Assembly (NCBI GenBank): GCA_016721905.1
Contig: JADKHH010000023.1
Span: forward strand, 124,001 to 188,000
Length of the DNA: 64,000 nt
Direction of reading: 5' to 3'
DNA from: Candidatus Opimibacter skivensis
GTDB lineage: Bacteria; Bacteroidota; Bacteroidia; Chitinophagales; Saprospiraceae
The notes below the pieces were generated by a model. That model made no database searches. It saw nothing but the letters and a program-made list of their open reading frames with translations, and was not told where the DNA came from. Made by a program: the position numbers and the translations under genes. Below, piece after piece: positions 34,481 to 43,923 of the stretch (position 1 is the first letter of the stretch; each line of letters starts with the position of its first letter).

Positions 34481-35317
34481 ATGTATAAATACCTTTTCAT
34501 CCTACTCGTCATATCCGGATTCGCCATCCCAGGTTGTGCACCGGAACGCGATGACGAATTTTCATTACCTCCCACACCGGAAGATCCGTTGTTTAGTGTG
34601 GAGATGGTGCAAGGCGATTCTAACCGATTCGTCATCCGGGATTTGTCGGAGGGGAGTTTTCAAAGGTTCTGGAACCTGCCGGGAGGAACACCAAAGACCT
34701 CGATGAAAGCAGTGGACACCGTGCTGTACGCTAAAAAGGGTGAGTACGAAATCACGCTTTATGTGTCCAAATCAAATGGTAGCGGTACACCATCTGCATC
34801 TACAAAAGTGAACATCGTAAAGGATGCTCCGCAATCGTGTAATCCTAAGTTGGCACTGCTGACTGGTGATTGTGGACCTGGTGGTAAGTGCTGGACATTT
34901 GTCCACACACCCGGTGCTGTCAAGGTAGGACCTACCTATGATGATTACTCCTGGTACCAATCTCCTGCTGATGGCTTGCAAGCCGCACAGTATGATGATG
35001 GCTTCTGCTTTACGTTTGAGAATCTGGTATATCAAAATAAGAACAATGGTGCTTCAGTAGATCCATGGGATGGATATAAAGTAATCCCTTACGATCATGG
35101 GATAGCTGATTTTATTTTTCTCGAAGGAACCGGTATCAGTGGGAGAGACCAGTTGCTGATTCCTGAAGAGCAGTTTATGGGTGTATGGGATTCAGATAAT
35201 CTACTTGATATTGTTTCCCTCACCGAAACAGAATTGATTGTCCGTGCGCGGCAGCGGGATCCCAATGGTGTGCCGCTGGCGCAAGGTTGGTTTGAACTTG
35301 TCTTTATGGCTCAATAA
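34481..35317 (+). CDS. PKD-type surface lipoprotein of the PUL
   Basis: The chosen ATG (MYKYLF) gives 278 residues with a lipoprotein signal (lipobox AIPGC, Cys about 19). An upstream in-frame ATG would run through simple-repeat DNA. A PKD-like domain (about 35-110, FQRFWNLPGGTPKTS, KKGEYEITLYVSKSNG) is followed by a Trp/Asp-rich beta domain (GKCWTFVHTPGAVKVGP, then DDYSWYQSPADG). Such proteins sit between SusD and GH16 enzymes in laminarin-type PULs and are thought to bind the polysaccharide at the surface (SusE/F-like role, inference). The next gene starts 22 bp after its stop. Confidence 0.8.
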   Translation: MYKYLFILLVISGFAIPGCAPERDDEFSLPPTPEDPLFSVEMVQGDSNRFVIRDLSEGSFQRFWNLPGGTPKTSMKAVDTVLYAKKGEYEITLYVSKSNGSGTPSASTKVNIVKDAPQSCNPKLALLTGDCGPGGKCWTFVHTPGAVKVGPTYDDYSWYQSPADGLQAAQYDDGFCFTFENLVYQNKNNGASVDPWDGYKVIPYDHGIADFIFLEGTGISGRDQLLIPEEQFMGVWDSDNLLDIVSLTETELIVRARQRDPNGVPLAQGWFELVFMAQ

Positions 35318-35339
35318 TATATTGTCAGGTTTACCACAT

Positions 35340-36169
35340 ATGAAGCAGATTTTTTCAACAATAATTATAACCACAACAGGAATCACACTTCTTGCCTTGC
35401 GTGTTTTAGTCTGACATCCTTCAGCGGAGAGACTAAGCGAATGAAACTGGTTTGGGCAGATGAATTTAACCAGGATGGATTACCTGATTCCACACATTGG
35501 GGTTATGATCTTGGAGATGGATGCCCTAAGGTTTGTGGATGGGGTAATAATGAGCTTCAATATTACACTGACCGACGACTAGAAAATGCACGTGTAACGG
35601 ATGGTAATCTGATCATTGAGGCGCATCGTGAAAAAATGGGAAGCATGGAGTATACATCTGCACGACTGGTCAGTAAGAAAAAGGGAGACTGGACCTACGG
35701 CCGCATTGATGTCCGCGCTAAGTTGCCTGCAGGTACAGGCGTCTGGCCGGCTATCTGGATGTTGCCAACCGACTGGATGTATGGCGGCTGGCCAGGCAGC
35801 GGTGAGATTGACATCATGGAACATGTAGGTTATTTGCCGGATAGTATTTTCGGAACAGTGCACACCAACCACTTTAATGGTATGTTAGGCACCCAAAAAT
35901 CCAAAGGAGTCGCCTCTTCGACCATCAGTACTGAATTTCATAATTATGGAATCGACTGGAATGCAGATAAAATTGATTTCCTGTTTGATGATAAAGTGTA
36001 TTACACGTTTCAAAACCGGCATGAAGGCTCTGATGCATGGCCGTTTGATCTTGACTTTCACCTGTTGCTCAATATTGCAGTCGGTGGAAACTGGGGAGGT
36101 AAGATGGGCGTCGATACAGCTATCTGGCCTCAGCAGATGGTTGTAGATTATGTCAGAGTCTACCAGTGA
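35340..36169 (+). CDS. GH16 endo-beta-glucanase lipoprotein, frameshift in the signal peptide
   Basis: The catalytic frame from 35441 is a GH16 enzyme with the ExDxxE active site GEIDIMEHVG, plus ADEFNQDGLP, CGWGNNELQYY and VVDYVRVYQ at the end. The signal is encoded in another frame from ATG 35340 (MKQIFSTIIITTTGITLLAL). One extra G at the TTG of 35397-35399 joins them and creates the lipobox LLALAC followed by FSLTSFSGETKR, giving 276 residues. GH16 members of this type cut beta-1,3- or mixed-linked glucans. A second GH16 gene follows at 36422. As read, only an internal start at 35441 would give a leaderless, probably cytoplasmic protein. Confidence 0.88.
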
Positions 36170-36277
36170 TAGCGGTGACTTAGACCTAAAATGTTTCCAG
36201 GAGAAGTCCTGGTGCACCAGCAATTGAATGCAGCCAATCTATTGATTGGCAGAAAGAGAATATGGATTGGAATTGAT

Positions 36278-36328
36278 CCTTATTGAATTGTGAAGGGACA
36301 CAAGCACTTGTGTCCCTTCACGATAAGG
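36278..36328. repeat. Long hairpin between the GH16 genes
   Basis: GTGAAGGGACACAAG (36290-36304) pairs perfectly with 36307-36321; outer TCCTTAT/ATAAGGA extends it with a small internal loop. No T-tract follows; it may stabilise upstream mRNA or be a mobile repeat. Confidence 0.65.
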
Positions 36329-36421
36329 ATTCGACGATAGACTTCGAAAATTTAATCTGCTGCTCAACGATTTAGTAACAGAAGTGTTTTATAATGAACC
36401 AATGATTAAAATTAGCGTGAA

Positions 36422-37720
36422 ATGAAATCTATACAACTGCCATTTAAAGCATTGACCTATATCATGATGCCGGTCATCGTACTCATCTCTATGACCTATT
36501 CCGGCTGTATTGAAGAGGATGATGGCACACCGCCGGCTCTTAACTTGCCTGTCATGTCGATCAGTGACCTGACGGTACAGGAAGGTGATGTCGACCAGGT
36601 TATTCAATTGACGGTCACGCTAACCGGAGAAAACACCACGAATGCGATCGTTACTTTTTCCGCCGTTGGTGAAACAGCAGAGGCGAACTTTGATTATGAG
36701 GTCCTCACTGCTGGACAGTTAACATTCGCTCCGGGTGAAACGCAGAAGATCATTGAATTGAATCTTGTGGGAGACGAAGTGAAGGAACCCAGAGAAGCTT
36801 TCACTATTCAACTCTACAATCCTCTGAATACCTATGTAGAAAAAGCCATTTCTACCATTACCATTGAGGATGATGATAATAATACGGCAGGATTGGTAAT
36901 ACCATCCACCGGGTATCAGTCACCTGGGTCTTATGAAGGATATAACCTGGTTTGGGCAGACGAGTTTAACGGTGACGCCTTGAATCTTGATGACTGGACC
37001 TATGAGATTGGTGATGGTTGCCCTAACAATTGTGGATGGGGTAACAACGAACTTGAATATTATCGCGAAGACAATACCTCCATTGTTGATGGACATCTGG
37101 TCATCACTGCCAAGCAGCAGAATTACGGAGACCGTGATTATACTTCTTCCAGGTTGATCACCAAAGGAAAGCAACAGTTCAAATTTGGTCGTATTGATAT
37201 CCGGGCCGCCCTGCCTACAGGCCAGGGTATCTGGCCCGCCTTATGGATGCTTGGATCTAATATCGATGCAGTAGGATGGCCGGCTTGTGGTGAGATCGAT
37301 ATCATGGAGTTGACAGGTAATTTGCCAAATCGTATCCTGGGCACCATTCATTACGGTGCTAATCCAAGCCAGGCTCAGTCCAATAGTGGTGCCAAGTATC
37401 TCGATGGCCAGGCGATCTTCCAGGATGAGTTTCATGTGTTTTCTATTAACTGGGAGAATAACCTTATTGAATTTTTACTGGATGGGGAAGTGTATCACAC
37501 GATCACTCCGGCTACACTAAATGGAGTGCCCTATCCATTTAATAAGAATCAGTTCTTCATCTTCAATGTAGCTGTTGGTGGTAACTTTCCAGGCAGTCCG
37601 GATGCATCCACTCCATTTCCGCAGCATATGATTGTGGATTATGTGAGGGTGTTTCAGAAAGGGGTGTGTTTTTTTTGGGGGGGGGGTCTTAAAGATCGGT
37701 CGTGCCTAGGCACTGGATGA
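36422..37720 (+). CDS. GH16 endo-beta-glucanase lipoprotein with Calx-beta domain
   Basis: A 432-residue lipoprotein with lipobox MTYSGC (Cys about 29). A Calx-beta domain (about 45-150, TVQEGDVDQVIQLTVTL, ANFDYEVL, IEDDDN) is followed by a GH16 domain (about 170-412): LVWADEFNGDAL, CGWGNNELEYY, active site GEIDIMELTG, and VVD-type end IVDYVRVFQK. After VRVFQK the frame runs into a T8-G10 homopolymer (37669-37686) and adds about 19 unlikely residues, so the true C-terminus is probably near 37660. It is the last gene of the PUL. Confidence 0.9.
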   Translation: MKSIQLPFKALTYIMMPVIVLISMTYSGCIEEDDGTPPALNLPVMSISDLTVQEGDVDQVIQLTVTLTGENTTNAIVTFSAVGETAEANFDYEVLTAGQLTFAPGETQKIIELNLVGDEVKEPREAFTIQLYNPLNTYVEKAISTITIEDDDNNTAGLVIPSTGYQSPGSYEGYNLVWADEFNGDALNLDDWTYEIGDGCPNNCGWGNNELEYYREDNTSIVDGHLVITAKQQNYGDRDYTSSRLITKGKQQFKFGRIDIRAALPTGQGIWPALWMLGSNIDAVGWPACGEIDIMELTGNLPNRILGTIHYGANPSQAQSNSGAKYLDGQAIFQDEFHVFSINWENNLIEFLLDGEVYHTITPATLNGVPYPFNKNQFFIFNVAVGGNFPGSPDASTPFPQHMIVDYVRVFQKGVCFFWGGGLKDRSCLGTG

Positions 37721-37755
37721 GGCGGAAAGGCTGATAAAGCGCGTAGAATATTAAA

Positions 37756-38188
37756 TCAATCCTGGAAAAAGCGTTCATCATATTCAATCTCATGCTGTTT
37801 GAGAAGGCCAATATATTCATCCAGGAATTTCTCTTTTTTATGATGAGCTTCCTGGTTTTGGATGTATCTGAATACGTTTTCGATAGCTGAGTGACTATAG
37901 GAAAATGCTCCAAAACCATTCTGCCAGTTAAACTTGCGCTCAAGTAGATTGCTTTCATTGATCCATTTAGAGGATTTCGCTTTTGCATTTTGCATCACAT
38001 TCGAAACAGAAGCAGATGGTATTAAGCCAAAGAAGCAATGGACATGATCTTCGACTCCATTGATGATGATGGGTTTGCATCCCGTGTCCTTGATAAGGTT
38101 TCCAATTACGCCAAATAAGCGGTGTTTCCATTCAGGTTGCGTCGCTGCAGCAAAAACGCCTGGATATACTCGAGATATGTATTTCCAT
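37756..38188 (-). pseudogene. REP-associated tyrosine transposase (IS200/Y1 type), frameshifted
   Basis: The frame from about 38150 down to 37756 reads as a Y1 transposase: QPEWKHRLFGVIGNLIKD, the HUH motif EDHVHCFFGL, KWINESNLLERKFNWQNGFG and AFSYSHSAIENVFRYIQNQE with the catalytic Tyr region, ending EIEYDERFFQD. The start (NTYLEYIQ, normally right after the initiator Met) is in a second frame and ATG 38188 in a third, so at least two indels lie in the first 40 codons. The full protein would be about 145 residues. This family mobilises or spreads REP-like palindromes, present at 3760 and 11064. Confidence 0.82.
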
Positions 38189-38294
38189 TGGTGAAGGATT
38201 TTAATAAAATGGGTTTCATAATCCTGTCTATTCTAAATGCGGAATTGAAAAGTGTGAGAAGTTTCAACCCCCCAAGGAGGAAAAAGAGCCACTT

Positions 38295-39416
38295 TCACCT
38301 GGAATAGCTTCTAAATTTCGCCGCACTACTTTGCTGCGGCCTTCCCAGCACCTTCAACATACGTATATGTGAACGTAATGCATCCCTGAAGCGAGGCTTG
38401 AGATTATATTCAAGTCCAAATTCTTTTGCTGTCTTTTCTACAATGGGAGAAATAGCTGAATAATGCACATGACAAATATGCGGGAAAAGGTGATGTTCGA
38501 TCTGGAAATTGAGTCCACCCACGTACCATGTCAGTAACCAGTTATTCCTTCCAAAATTGGAGGTAGTCGCCAGCTCATGCACCGCCCAGTCAGTTTCAAC
38601 GATACCATCTGCATTTGGAAGTGGTTGATCCGCGCCTTCTACTACATGCGCTAGCTGGAAGATGATACTCAGGATAAACCCTGCAGTCCAATGCATGATC
38701 ACAAAACCGATCAATACCTGCCACCATGTAAATTCGGTGAAGTAAATGGACAGGCCAATAAAGATGACGAGATAGAGCAACTTGAGTGCCACCATCTTAA
38801 TGTATTCGGCTGTAGGGCTTCTCTTGAGTTGTCGGGTGATGCCTGATTTATTATACTCAGCTAATTGTGTAAAATCCTGAACCAGTTTGGACAATGTCAT
38901 CAGGCCATAAAAGAAGAAGGCATGGAAATGCTGGTACCTGTGAAATTTCTTGTAGGGAGCACTATGGGAAAGACGGATCGGTCCTTTGGAATCGATATCA
39001 CCGTCAAAACCATCAATGTTCGTATTGGTATGGTGTAGGATGTTGTGTTGCACTTTCCAGTTGAATACATTGCTGCCCAGGAGGTACATCGAACTGCCAA
39101 ACATTTTGTTGACCCATTCTTTCCTGGAATAAGATCCATGAACAGCATCATGCATGACACTCATGCCGATACCAGCGGTTCCGAGCCCCATGACAATCAC
39201 AAGGCCAAGGGCAACCCAGATATTCATAGGGATAGTCAGGATCAAGATGAACGGAACAATATAGAGGGAAAGCATGACGATCGTCTGCAGCACCATCGCA
39301 TAATTAGCCGTTTGGGGAATTCCTTTCTCCTTGAAGTAATCATTTACATTTTTACGGACTGCAGCAGAAAAATGAAGTTGGTTTTTATCGGAAGTTGCGA
39401 ATTTTAATGTTCTCAT
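38295..39416 (-). CDS. Fatty-acid (acyl-CoA-type) desaturase, paralogue 1
   Basis: The chosen start (MRTLKFATSDKN, aligned with the paralogue) gives 373 residues; an upstream in-frame ATG at 39467 is less likely. It is a membrane-bound di-iron desaturase with His boxes HDAVHGS, HNILHHTNTN and QIEHHLFPH, four transmembrane helices, and a front-end desaturase-like third box (QxxHH). It has no fused cytochrome b5 domain. It is a close paralogue of the gene at 39624, head-to-tail on the same strand, which points to tandem duplication. Confidence 0.9.
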   Translation of the reverse strand: MRTLKFATSDKNQLHFSAAVRKNVNDYFKEKGIPQTANYAMVLQTIVMLSLYIVPFILILTIPMNIWVALGLVIVMGLGTAGIGMSVMHDAVHGSYSRKEWVNKMFGSSMYLLGSNVFNWKVQHNILHHTNTNIDGFDGDIDSKGPIRLSHSAPYKKFHRYQHFHAFFFYGLMTLSKLVQDFTQLAEYNKSGITRQLKRSPTAEYIKMVALKLLYLVIFIGLSIYFTEFTWWQVLIGFVIMHWTAGFILSIIFQLAHVVEGADQPLPNADGIVETDWAVHELATTSNFGRNNWLLTWYVGGLNFQIEHHLFPHICHVHYSAISPIVEKTAKEFGLEYNLKPRFRDALRSHIRMLKVLGRPQQSSAAKFRSYSR

Positions 39417-39623
39417 ACTTTGTTTTAAAAGATCTACGGGCTGGCTTTTGGAGGGCGCAAAATACAAAACAGGTGATTGATTTTGGAAACTAGATGATAA
39501 TCTGTTTTATATCAGTTGATTAGCGATTGATTACCAAACGTTTTGGAAGACAGATTGTTTAGCAATGCTGTCGTTTAAAGACCCTTTAACCCTGGATTAA
39601 CATAAGCTATCCAACGGCCGGTT

Positions 39624-40724
39624 TCAAGCTATGGCAGGTGCGCCTGGTCTGCCCAGCTCTTTGAGCCTCCGGACGTGCGATTTGAGAGCAGCAAAGAACG
39701 TTGGCTTGAGATTATAATTCAGTCCGTGTTCCCTGGCGGTTTTCTCGACGATGGGTGCAATATTCCGATAATGGATATGGCAAATGTGAGGGAACAGGTG
39801 ATGCTCAATCTGGAAGTTAAGCCCACCGATATACCAGTTGAGGAAGAGGTTGTTTCTGGCAAAATCCGCAGTCGTATGTAATTCATGCACCGCCCAGTCA
39901 CTTTCAATCACCCCGCTCTTATCAGGTAACGGCATATCTAAGCCTTCGACAACATGCGCTAGTTGAAACACCGTACCTAAGATCAAACCAGTCGTCCAAT
40001 GCATGATCACAAACCCGATCACCACCTGCCACCACGTGAATGGTGTGAGCAAGATGGGAAGCCCAATGATGACAGCAAAATAAGTGAGCTTGACGGCTAC
40101 CATTTTAAGGTAGACAATCGTTGGATTTGACTGCAATTGGCGGGCATACCCATCCCTGTTGAATTCTGCCATCTGGAAGAAATCCTTGAAGAGTTTGAAG
40201 ATCGTCATCAAGCCATAGAAAAAGAAAGCATGGATATATTGATAGCGGTGAATCTTAAGGACCGGGGCATGTTCGCACAAGCGGATAGGACCTTTGGAAG
40301 CAATATCCTGGTCATACTCATTGATATTGGTAAAGGTGTGATGGAGGATATTGTGCTGGACTTTCCAGGTAAAGACATTGCCCCCCAATGCATACATGGT
40401 AGAAGCAAACAGGTTATTGATCCATTCCTTGTTGGAATACGACCCATGCGCAGCACCGTGCATCACGGCCATGCCTATTCCTGCTGTTCCTACCCCCATG
40501 ATGATGCACAAAATCACAGCGACCCAGATACTCATGGGCACCGCTACCATCAGGACAAACGGAACGATATAAATGGTCAGCATAGCGACCGTCTGCAGGA
40601 TCAGGGAAAAATTGCCTTTGGTAGAAATCCCTTTTTCTTTGAAGTAGTCATTTACGTTTTTACGCACGGCATCCGCAAAGAGATGTTGTTTTTGATCAGG
40701 GGAAACGAATTTCAATGTTTGCAT
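39624..40724 (-). CDS. Fatty-acid (acyl-CoA-type) desaturase, paralogue 2
   Basis: The start MQTLKFVSPDQK at 40724 matches paralogue 1 and gives 366 residues; 88 further codons upstream look non-coding. The His boxes are HGAAHGS (where paralogue 1 has HDAVHGS), HNILHHTFTN and QIEHHLFPH. The Asp-to-Gly change in box 1 leaves the His residues intact. Long stretches such as VRKNVNDYFKEKGI are identical in both paralogues. It probably inserts a double bond into membrane fatty acids. The genes are 207 bp apart; whether they differ in regiospecificity cannot be read. Confidence 0.9.
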   Translation of the reverse strand: MQTLKFVSPDQKQHLFADAVRKNVNDYFKEKGISTKGNFSLILQTVAMLTIYIVPFVLMVAVPMSIWVAVILCIIMGVGTAGIGMAVMHGAAHGSYSNKEWINNLFASTMYALGGNVFTWKVQHNILHHTFTNINEYDQDIASKGPIRLCEHAPVLKIHRYQYIHAFFFYGLMTIFKLFKDFFQMAEFNRDGYARQLQSNPTIVYLKMVAVKLTYFAVIIGLPILLTPFTWWQVVIGFVIMHWTTGLILGTVFQLAHVVEGLDMPLPDKSGVIESDWAVHELHTTADFARNNLFLNWYIGGLNFQIEHHLFPHICHIHYRNIAPIVEKTAREHGLNYNLKPTFFAALKSHVRRLKELGRPGAPAIA

Positions 40725-41009
40725 ATAAGCAATACTTTTTGAGTTTCCTGAATACCCAGGAAAGGAGGACATTGCTATCCATAACAAAGATACTAACGCC
40801 TGAATAGCAATTATAATTCTCTTTTGACCTATTAGTTTGGCGTTTATAACCCTTTTTACTCCATAATTCGCGATTTCCGTTCTACATCGGACACTCCACG
40901 CTTGTAGTAGTTTTTCTACAAAGAAATTTGTGCAGGAAATCATCATCCGACTTAACTTGCACTCGGTTTTTTGGGGTTTTAGTGGCAATCAATTTGTCAC
41001 AAAAAGTAA

Positions 41010-41029
41010 GGGAGGTCTAAAAGCCTCCC
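41010..41029 (-). terminator. Terminator of the 41078 membrane-protein gene
   Basis: GGGAGG (41010-41015) pairs with CCTCCC (41024-41029). On the minus strand it is followed by TTACTTTTT; T-rich DNA on the plus side may also make it bidirectional. Confidence 0.75.
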
Positions 41030-41077
41030 TTTTCTTTTTACTTGATCCCGAAAGTCTCTTTACAGCACCAAATGCTT

Positions 41078-41845
41078 TCAGGATAGAGGCAAGCTCATGA
41101 TCCAGTCTCCAATATGTCGCCAGACCTGAAACTGATGAAAAGTAACCACTGAAAGGTGATACAATCCAAGAAGGCCAAAAGCAAGTGGAAATACATCCAG
41201 TCGCTTATGCGCTCGCCAATCCCAAACTAATAGTCCGATCAATAGCAGATCACCCAAGCCAAATCCAAGGGTTTGCACCATGGGCATACCATCAAGGTTA
41301 GGAGCCAACGGAACCAGGCTGTCAAAGTACTTGTAGATCAACCGATCCGTGATAGGTGTTAACAATGGAAAGATCGTACACACCATGAACCGCGCATGCG
41401 TCAACGGTTGTTTGCGATGCCAAATGGCCAGACCGAACAATATACCAAACACAACCAGGGAATTGAACATCAGGGCGATGAAGTAATAGTACACAGATGA
41501 ACCTATCTCCATCTCACTACAGGTGATATGGGCCAGATGTGCACCAGAGATCAGGATCAGTGGTACGATCACATAGGATAGTTTTCCGGTGAGCTTGTGA
41601 ATTCGATTCTTTTTAAGTCGGATCAGCATGGCCTGACCGATCAGCATCAGACACCACGCAGTCATCGCCATACCATGAAACCTCATCGGCCAGTTCATTC
41701 CTTCATGGAGTTTGCCATAATAAGAAGTCCAAAAAGCCCATATAGCTAGCCCAAAGAAGGCCAAAAATGCAAAAACACTCTGCTGATAAAGAAACCTATC
41801 CAGTTGTACCCGCTTTGCCTTGGATACTTGTTTTGTTACACTCAT
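41078..41845 (-). CDS. Polytopic membrane protein of unknown function
   Basis: The chosen start (MSVTKQ) gives 255 residues with about seven hydrophobic helices. Conserved-looking polar residues within or near helices include HGMAMTAWCLML, HKLTGKLSY, ISGAHLAHI and LTHARFMVCTIFPLL, a pattern like DUF2306/cytochrome-b561-type membrane proteins, with His spaced as possible haem ligands. I do not recognise a specific family. It has its own terminator and stands apart from the desaturase gene downstream. Confidence 0.65.
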   Translation of the reverse strand: MSVTKQVSKAKRVQLDRFLYQQSVFAFLAFFGLAIWAFWTSYYGKLHEGMNWPMRFHGMAMTAWCLMLIGQAMLIRLKKNRIHKLTGKLSYVIVPLILISGAHLAHITCSEMEIGSSVYYYFIALMFNSLVVFGILFGLAIWHRKQPLTHARFMVCTIFPLLTPITDRLIYKYFDSLVPLAPNLDGMPMVQTLGFGLGDLLLIGLLVWDWRAHKRLDVFPLAFGLLGLYHLSVVTFHQFQVWRHIGDWIMSLPLS

Positions 41846-41905
41846 AAAATAAAGGGTGGTCAAAATTGATGTCCCTAAAGTAACCAACCTTGTTTAATTC
41901 GCCGC

Positions 41906-42003
41906 TGGCCTGGTGTCCCCACCACCAGCGATTGGCTTCCTCTTACGTTCTCACTCTCTCACGCTCTCACACCTGCCGCTGGCTTGGTGTCCCCACCACC
42001 AGC
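41906..42003. repeat. Two copies of the CTGGTG palindrome repeat
   Basis: CTGGTGTCCCCACCACCAG occurs at about 41910-41928 and 41983-42001. It is the reverse-complement relative of the palindromes at 3667 and 17054. TCTCACGCTCTCAC simple repeats lie between. Confidence 0.7.
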
Positions 42004-42036
42004 TATCTTTGGCCTCACTGAAAAGACTGATACTCT

Positions 42037-43923
42037 ATGCGATACTTTTTATTACTTATACTCCTGCTTCGATTACAGGTTTTAGAGGCTCAATTTTCGA
42101 TTGCCACACCCGTGATCCACCAGGGCGCTTATGCCATCACAGATACCGTGTACATGGATCCGAACGGAAGTGATGACGCACCCGGCACCTTTTCAGAACC
42201 CGTCAGATCTTTTGATGTTGCAGTTCAGCGTTTGCCATTTGGTACAGCAGGCATCAACGGCGGCAATGCATATGGACTTATCTTATTAAAAGAGGGACAT
42301 TATCTCACGACAGATGGTTTTCACCAGTTTGTCAATACATGGCAGAACGGAGATGTCTATAAAAACATAAGTGTTGAAGGGCTCGGAGAAGTGACTATTG
42401 GTGGAACACCAGAGCAGTTTTCAACAGGACATCTGCTACAGTTGTCTGGTGACCACATTTTTGTCCGCAATATCAAACTGCAATACAGCACAGGAATTGG
42501 AATCTTACTTGGGACGCAATGCAGCGTCTGGTCGGCAGGCAGCATACGTATTGATTCGAAAATGTGATAGTGGATAGTGTCGGTTCATTTTCGATGCTGC
42601 TGCGCAATGTGGATACGATCCTGGTGCGCAATTGCAGTTCATTATATTCAAGTCGTCCCGGTGCTGATGAACTGACCTCCCCATGCCAATGGCCGAGTGG
42701 AATTAAATTCTACAACAGCACGGAGAGCACTATTCATGATAGTGAGATCGCGTATACAAGAGGGGAGGGCCTCAATTTCCAGAATTGTGTCAAAGGCCAG
42801 GCATACCGAAATCGGTTGCATGACAACGGACTCAACTTTTATAATGAAAATTCAGCCAGGATTTCTTTCCATCACAACCTGATCTATAATACACCTGGCA
42901 TCGGTCCCGATTATTGGAGAAACTGTCCTGCAGACACAGATGTCATCTGGGCGAGTGGAGGTATACTCATTGCCAACGAAGGTTCGTGTGATGAAGGAAA
43001 TTTTCCAGTATTCCAGGATTGTGCAACGCGCTGCAGTTTTCCGGATGAGACCTTCCTCAATGTGGATAGCCTGTTTGTTTATAACAACATCTTCCAGAAT
43101 ACAGGCAATGCCATTGGATTCTGGGAAGGGGCGACGTCCATAGCCGGTGTCAATTGTATTCGCAATGTTTTTATTTTTAATAACACCATGATAGGTGCAC
43201 TCGGTATGCCGGGTGTTTCATCCACCGGATTTGTGAGTTTGTTTTTTCCCGGATACAATTTTCTTTTCAACAGTAACTACAGTTATCTCCAAAACGTCCG
43301 TGTCAATAATAACATCTTCACGTATGATACAGATGAGTATCCACAGATGAAGCCTGTAAGCATGGTCTTCCATCCATTGCACCCGGGCCCGAAGGACATC
43401 ACGTTCGACGGTAATCTGTGGGTAGAGAATCATGCATACACAGGACCCAATGATCTCATCAGACCAACACTCACAGGCAGCACATCGCTATTGACGGATT
43501 CGCTCAGCGCAATCACTCCCTGTTTCGAAAACATGGAATGGATCTATGCCAGGCCAACACTGTTTCCCTTTTCTCTTGAATGATTATGGGTACAGCCCCC
43601 GACTTTCAACGACCACAAATATCGGTGCGATTGAATTTGATCTTGATTGCATGCCCGTTTCATCCGAAACGATACAACTCTCAACATCCACGATAGATCT
43701 ATATCCGAATCCTTGTTATTCGTGTAGGTCCTTTTTTGTGCGAAATCTCCCGGAAGACAACCAGTACACCTATGATATATTTTCATCCATGTCAACCCTT
43801 ATCACCTCCGGTAAAATTGAAGGCAATCAAATTATGTTGAGTACAAATCTCCCTGCAGGTATTTATTTTGTGGTCATCCATGGAGATGGGTTCAGTGCGG
43901 TGAGGAGGATTGTAGTGTTTTAA
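42037..43923 (+). CDS. Right-handed beta-helix protein with T9SS domain, two frameshifts
   Basis: Three overlapping frames form one gene. The first (42037-42567) has a signal peptide (LLLILLLRLQVLEAQ) and DPNGSDDAPGTFSEPVRSF, the usual start of pectate-lyase-like secreted helices. The second (to 43583) holds the beta-helix (DSEIAYTRGEGLNFQNC, NNIFQNTGNAIGFW). The third has a type A T9SS domain (DLYPNPC, LPAGIYFVVIHGDG, RRIVVF). The frames join if the A4 run at 42559-42562 had one more A (DSKNVIVDSV) and the CCC at 43566-43568 one fewer C (FPFLLNDYG). The total of 1887 nt is then 628 residues. No catalytic residues of a known lyase are identifiable. Confidence 0.82.

Noticed and set aside
42037..42567. 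Treating the three beta-helix fragments as separate genes
   Set aside because: Frames overlap, and two single-base corrections give one complete T9SS protein.
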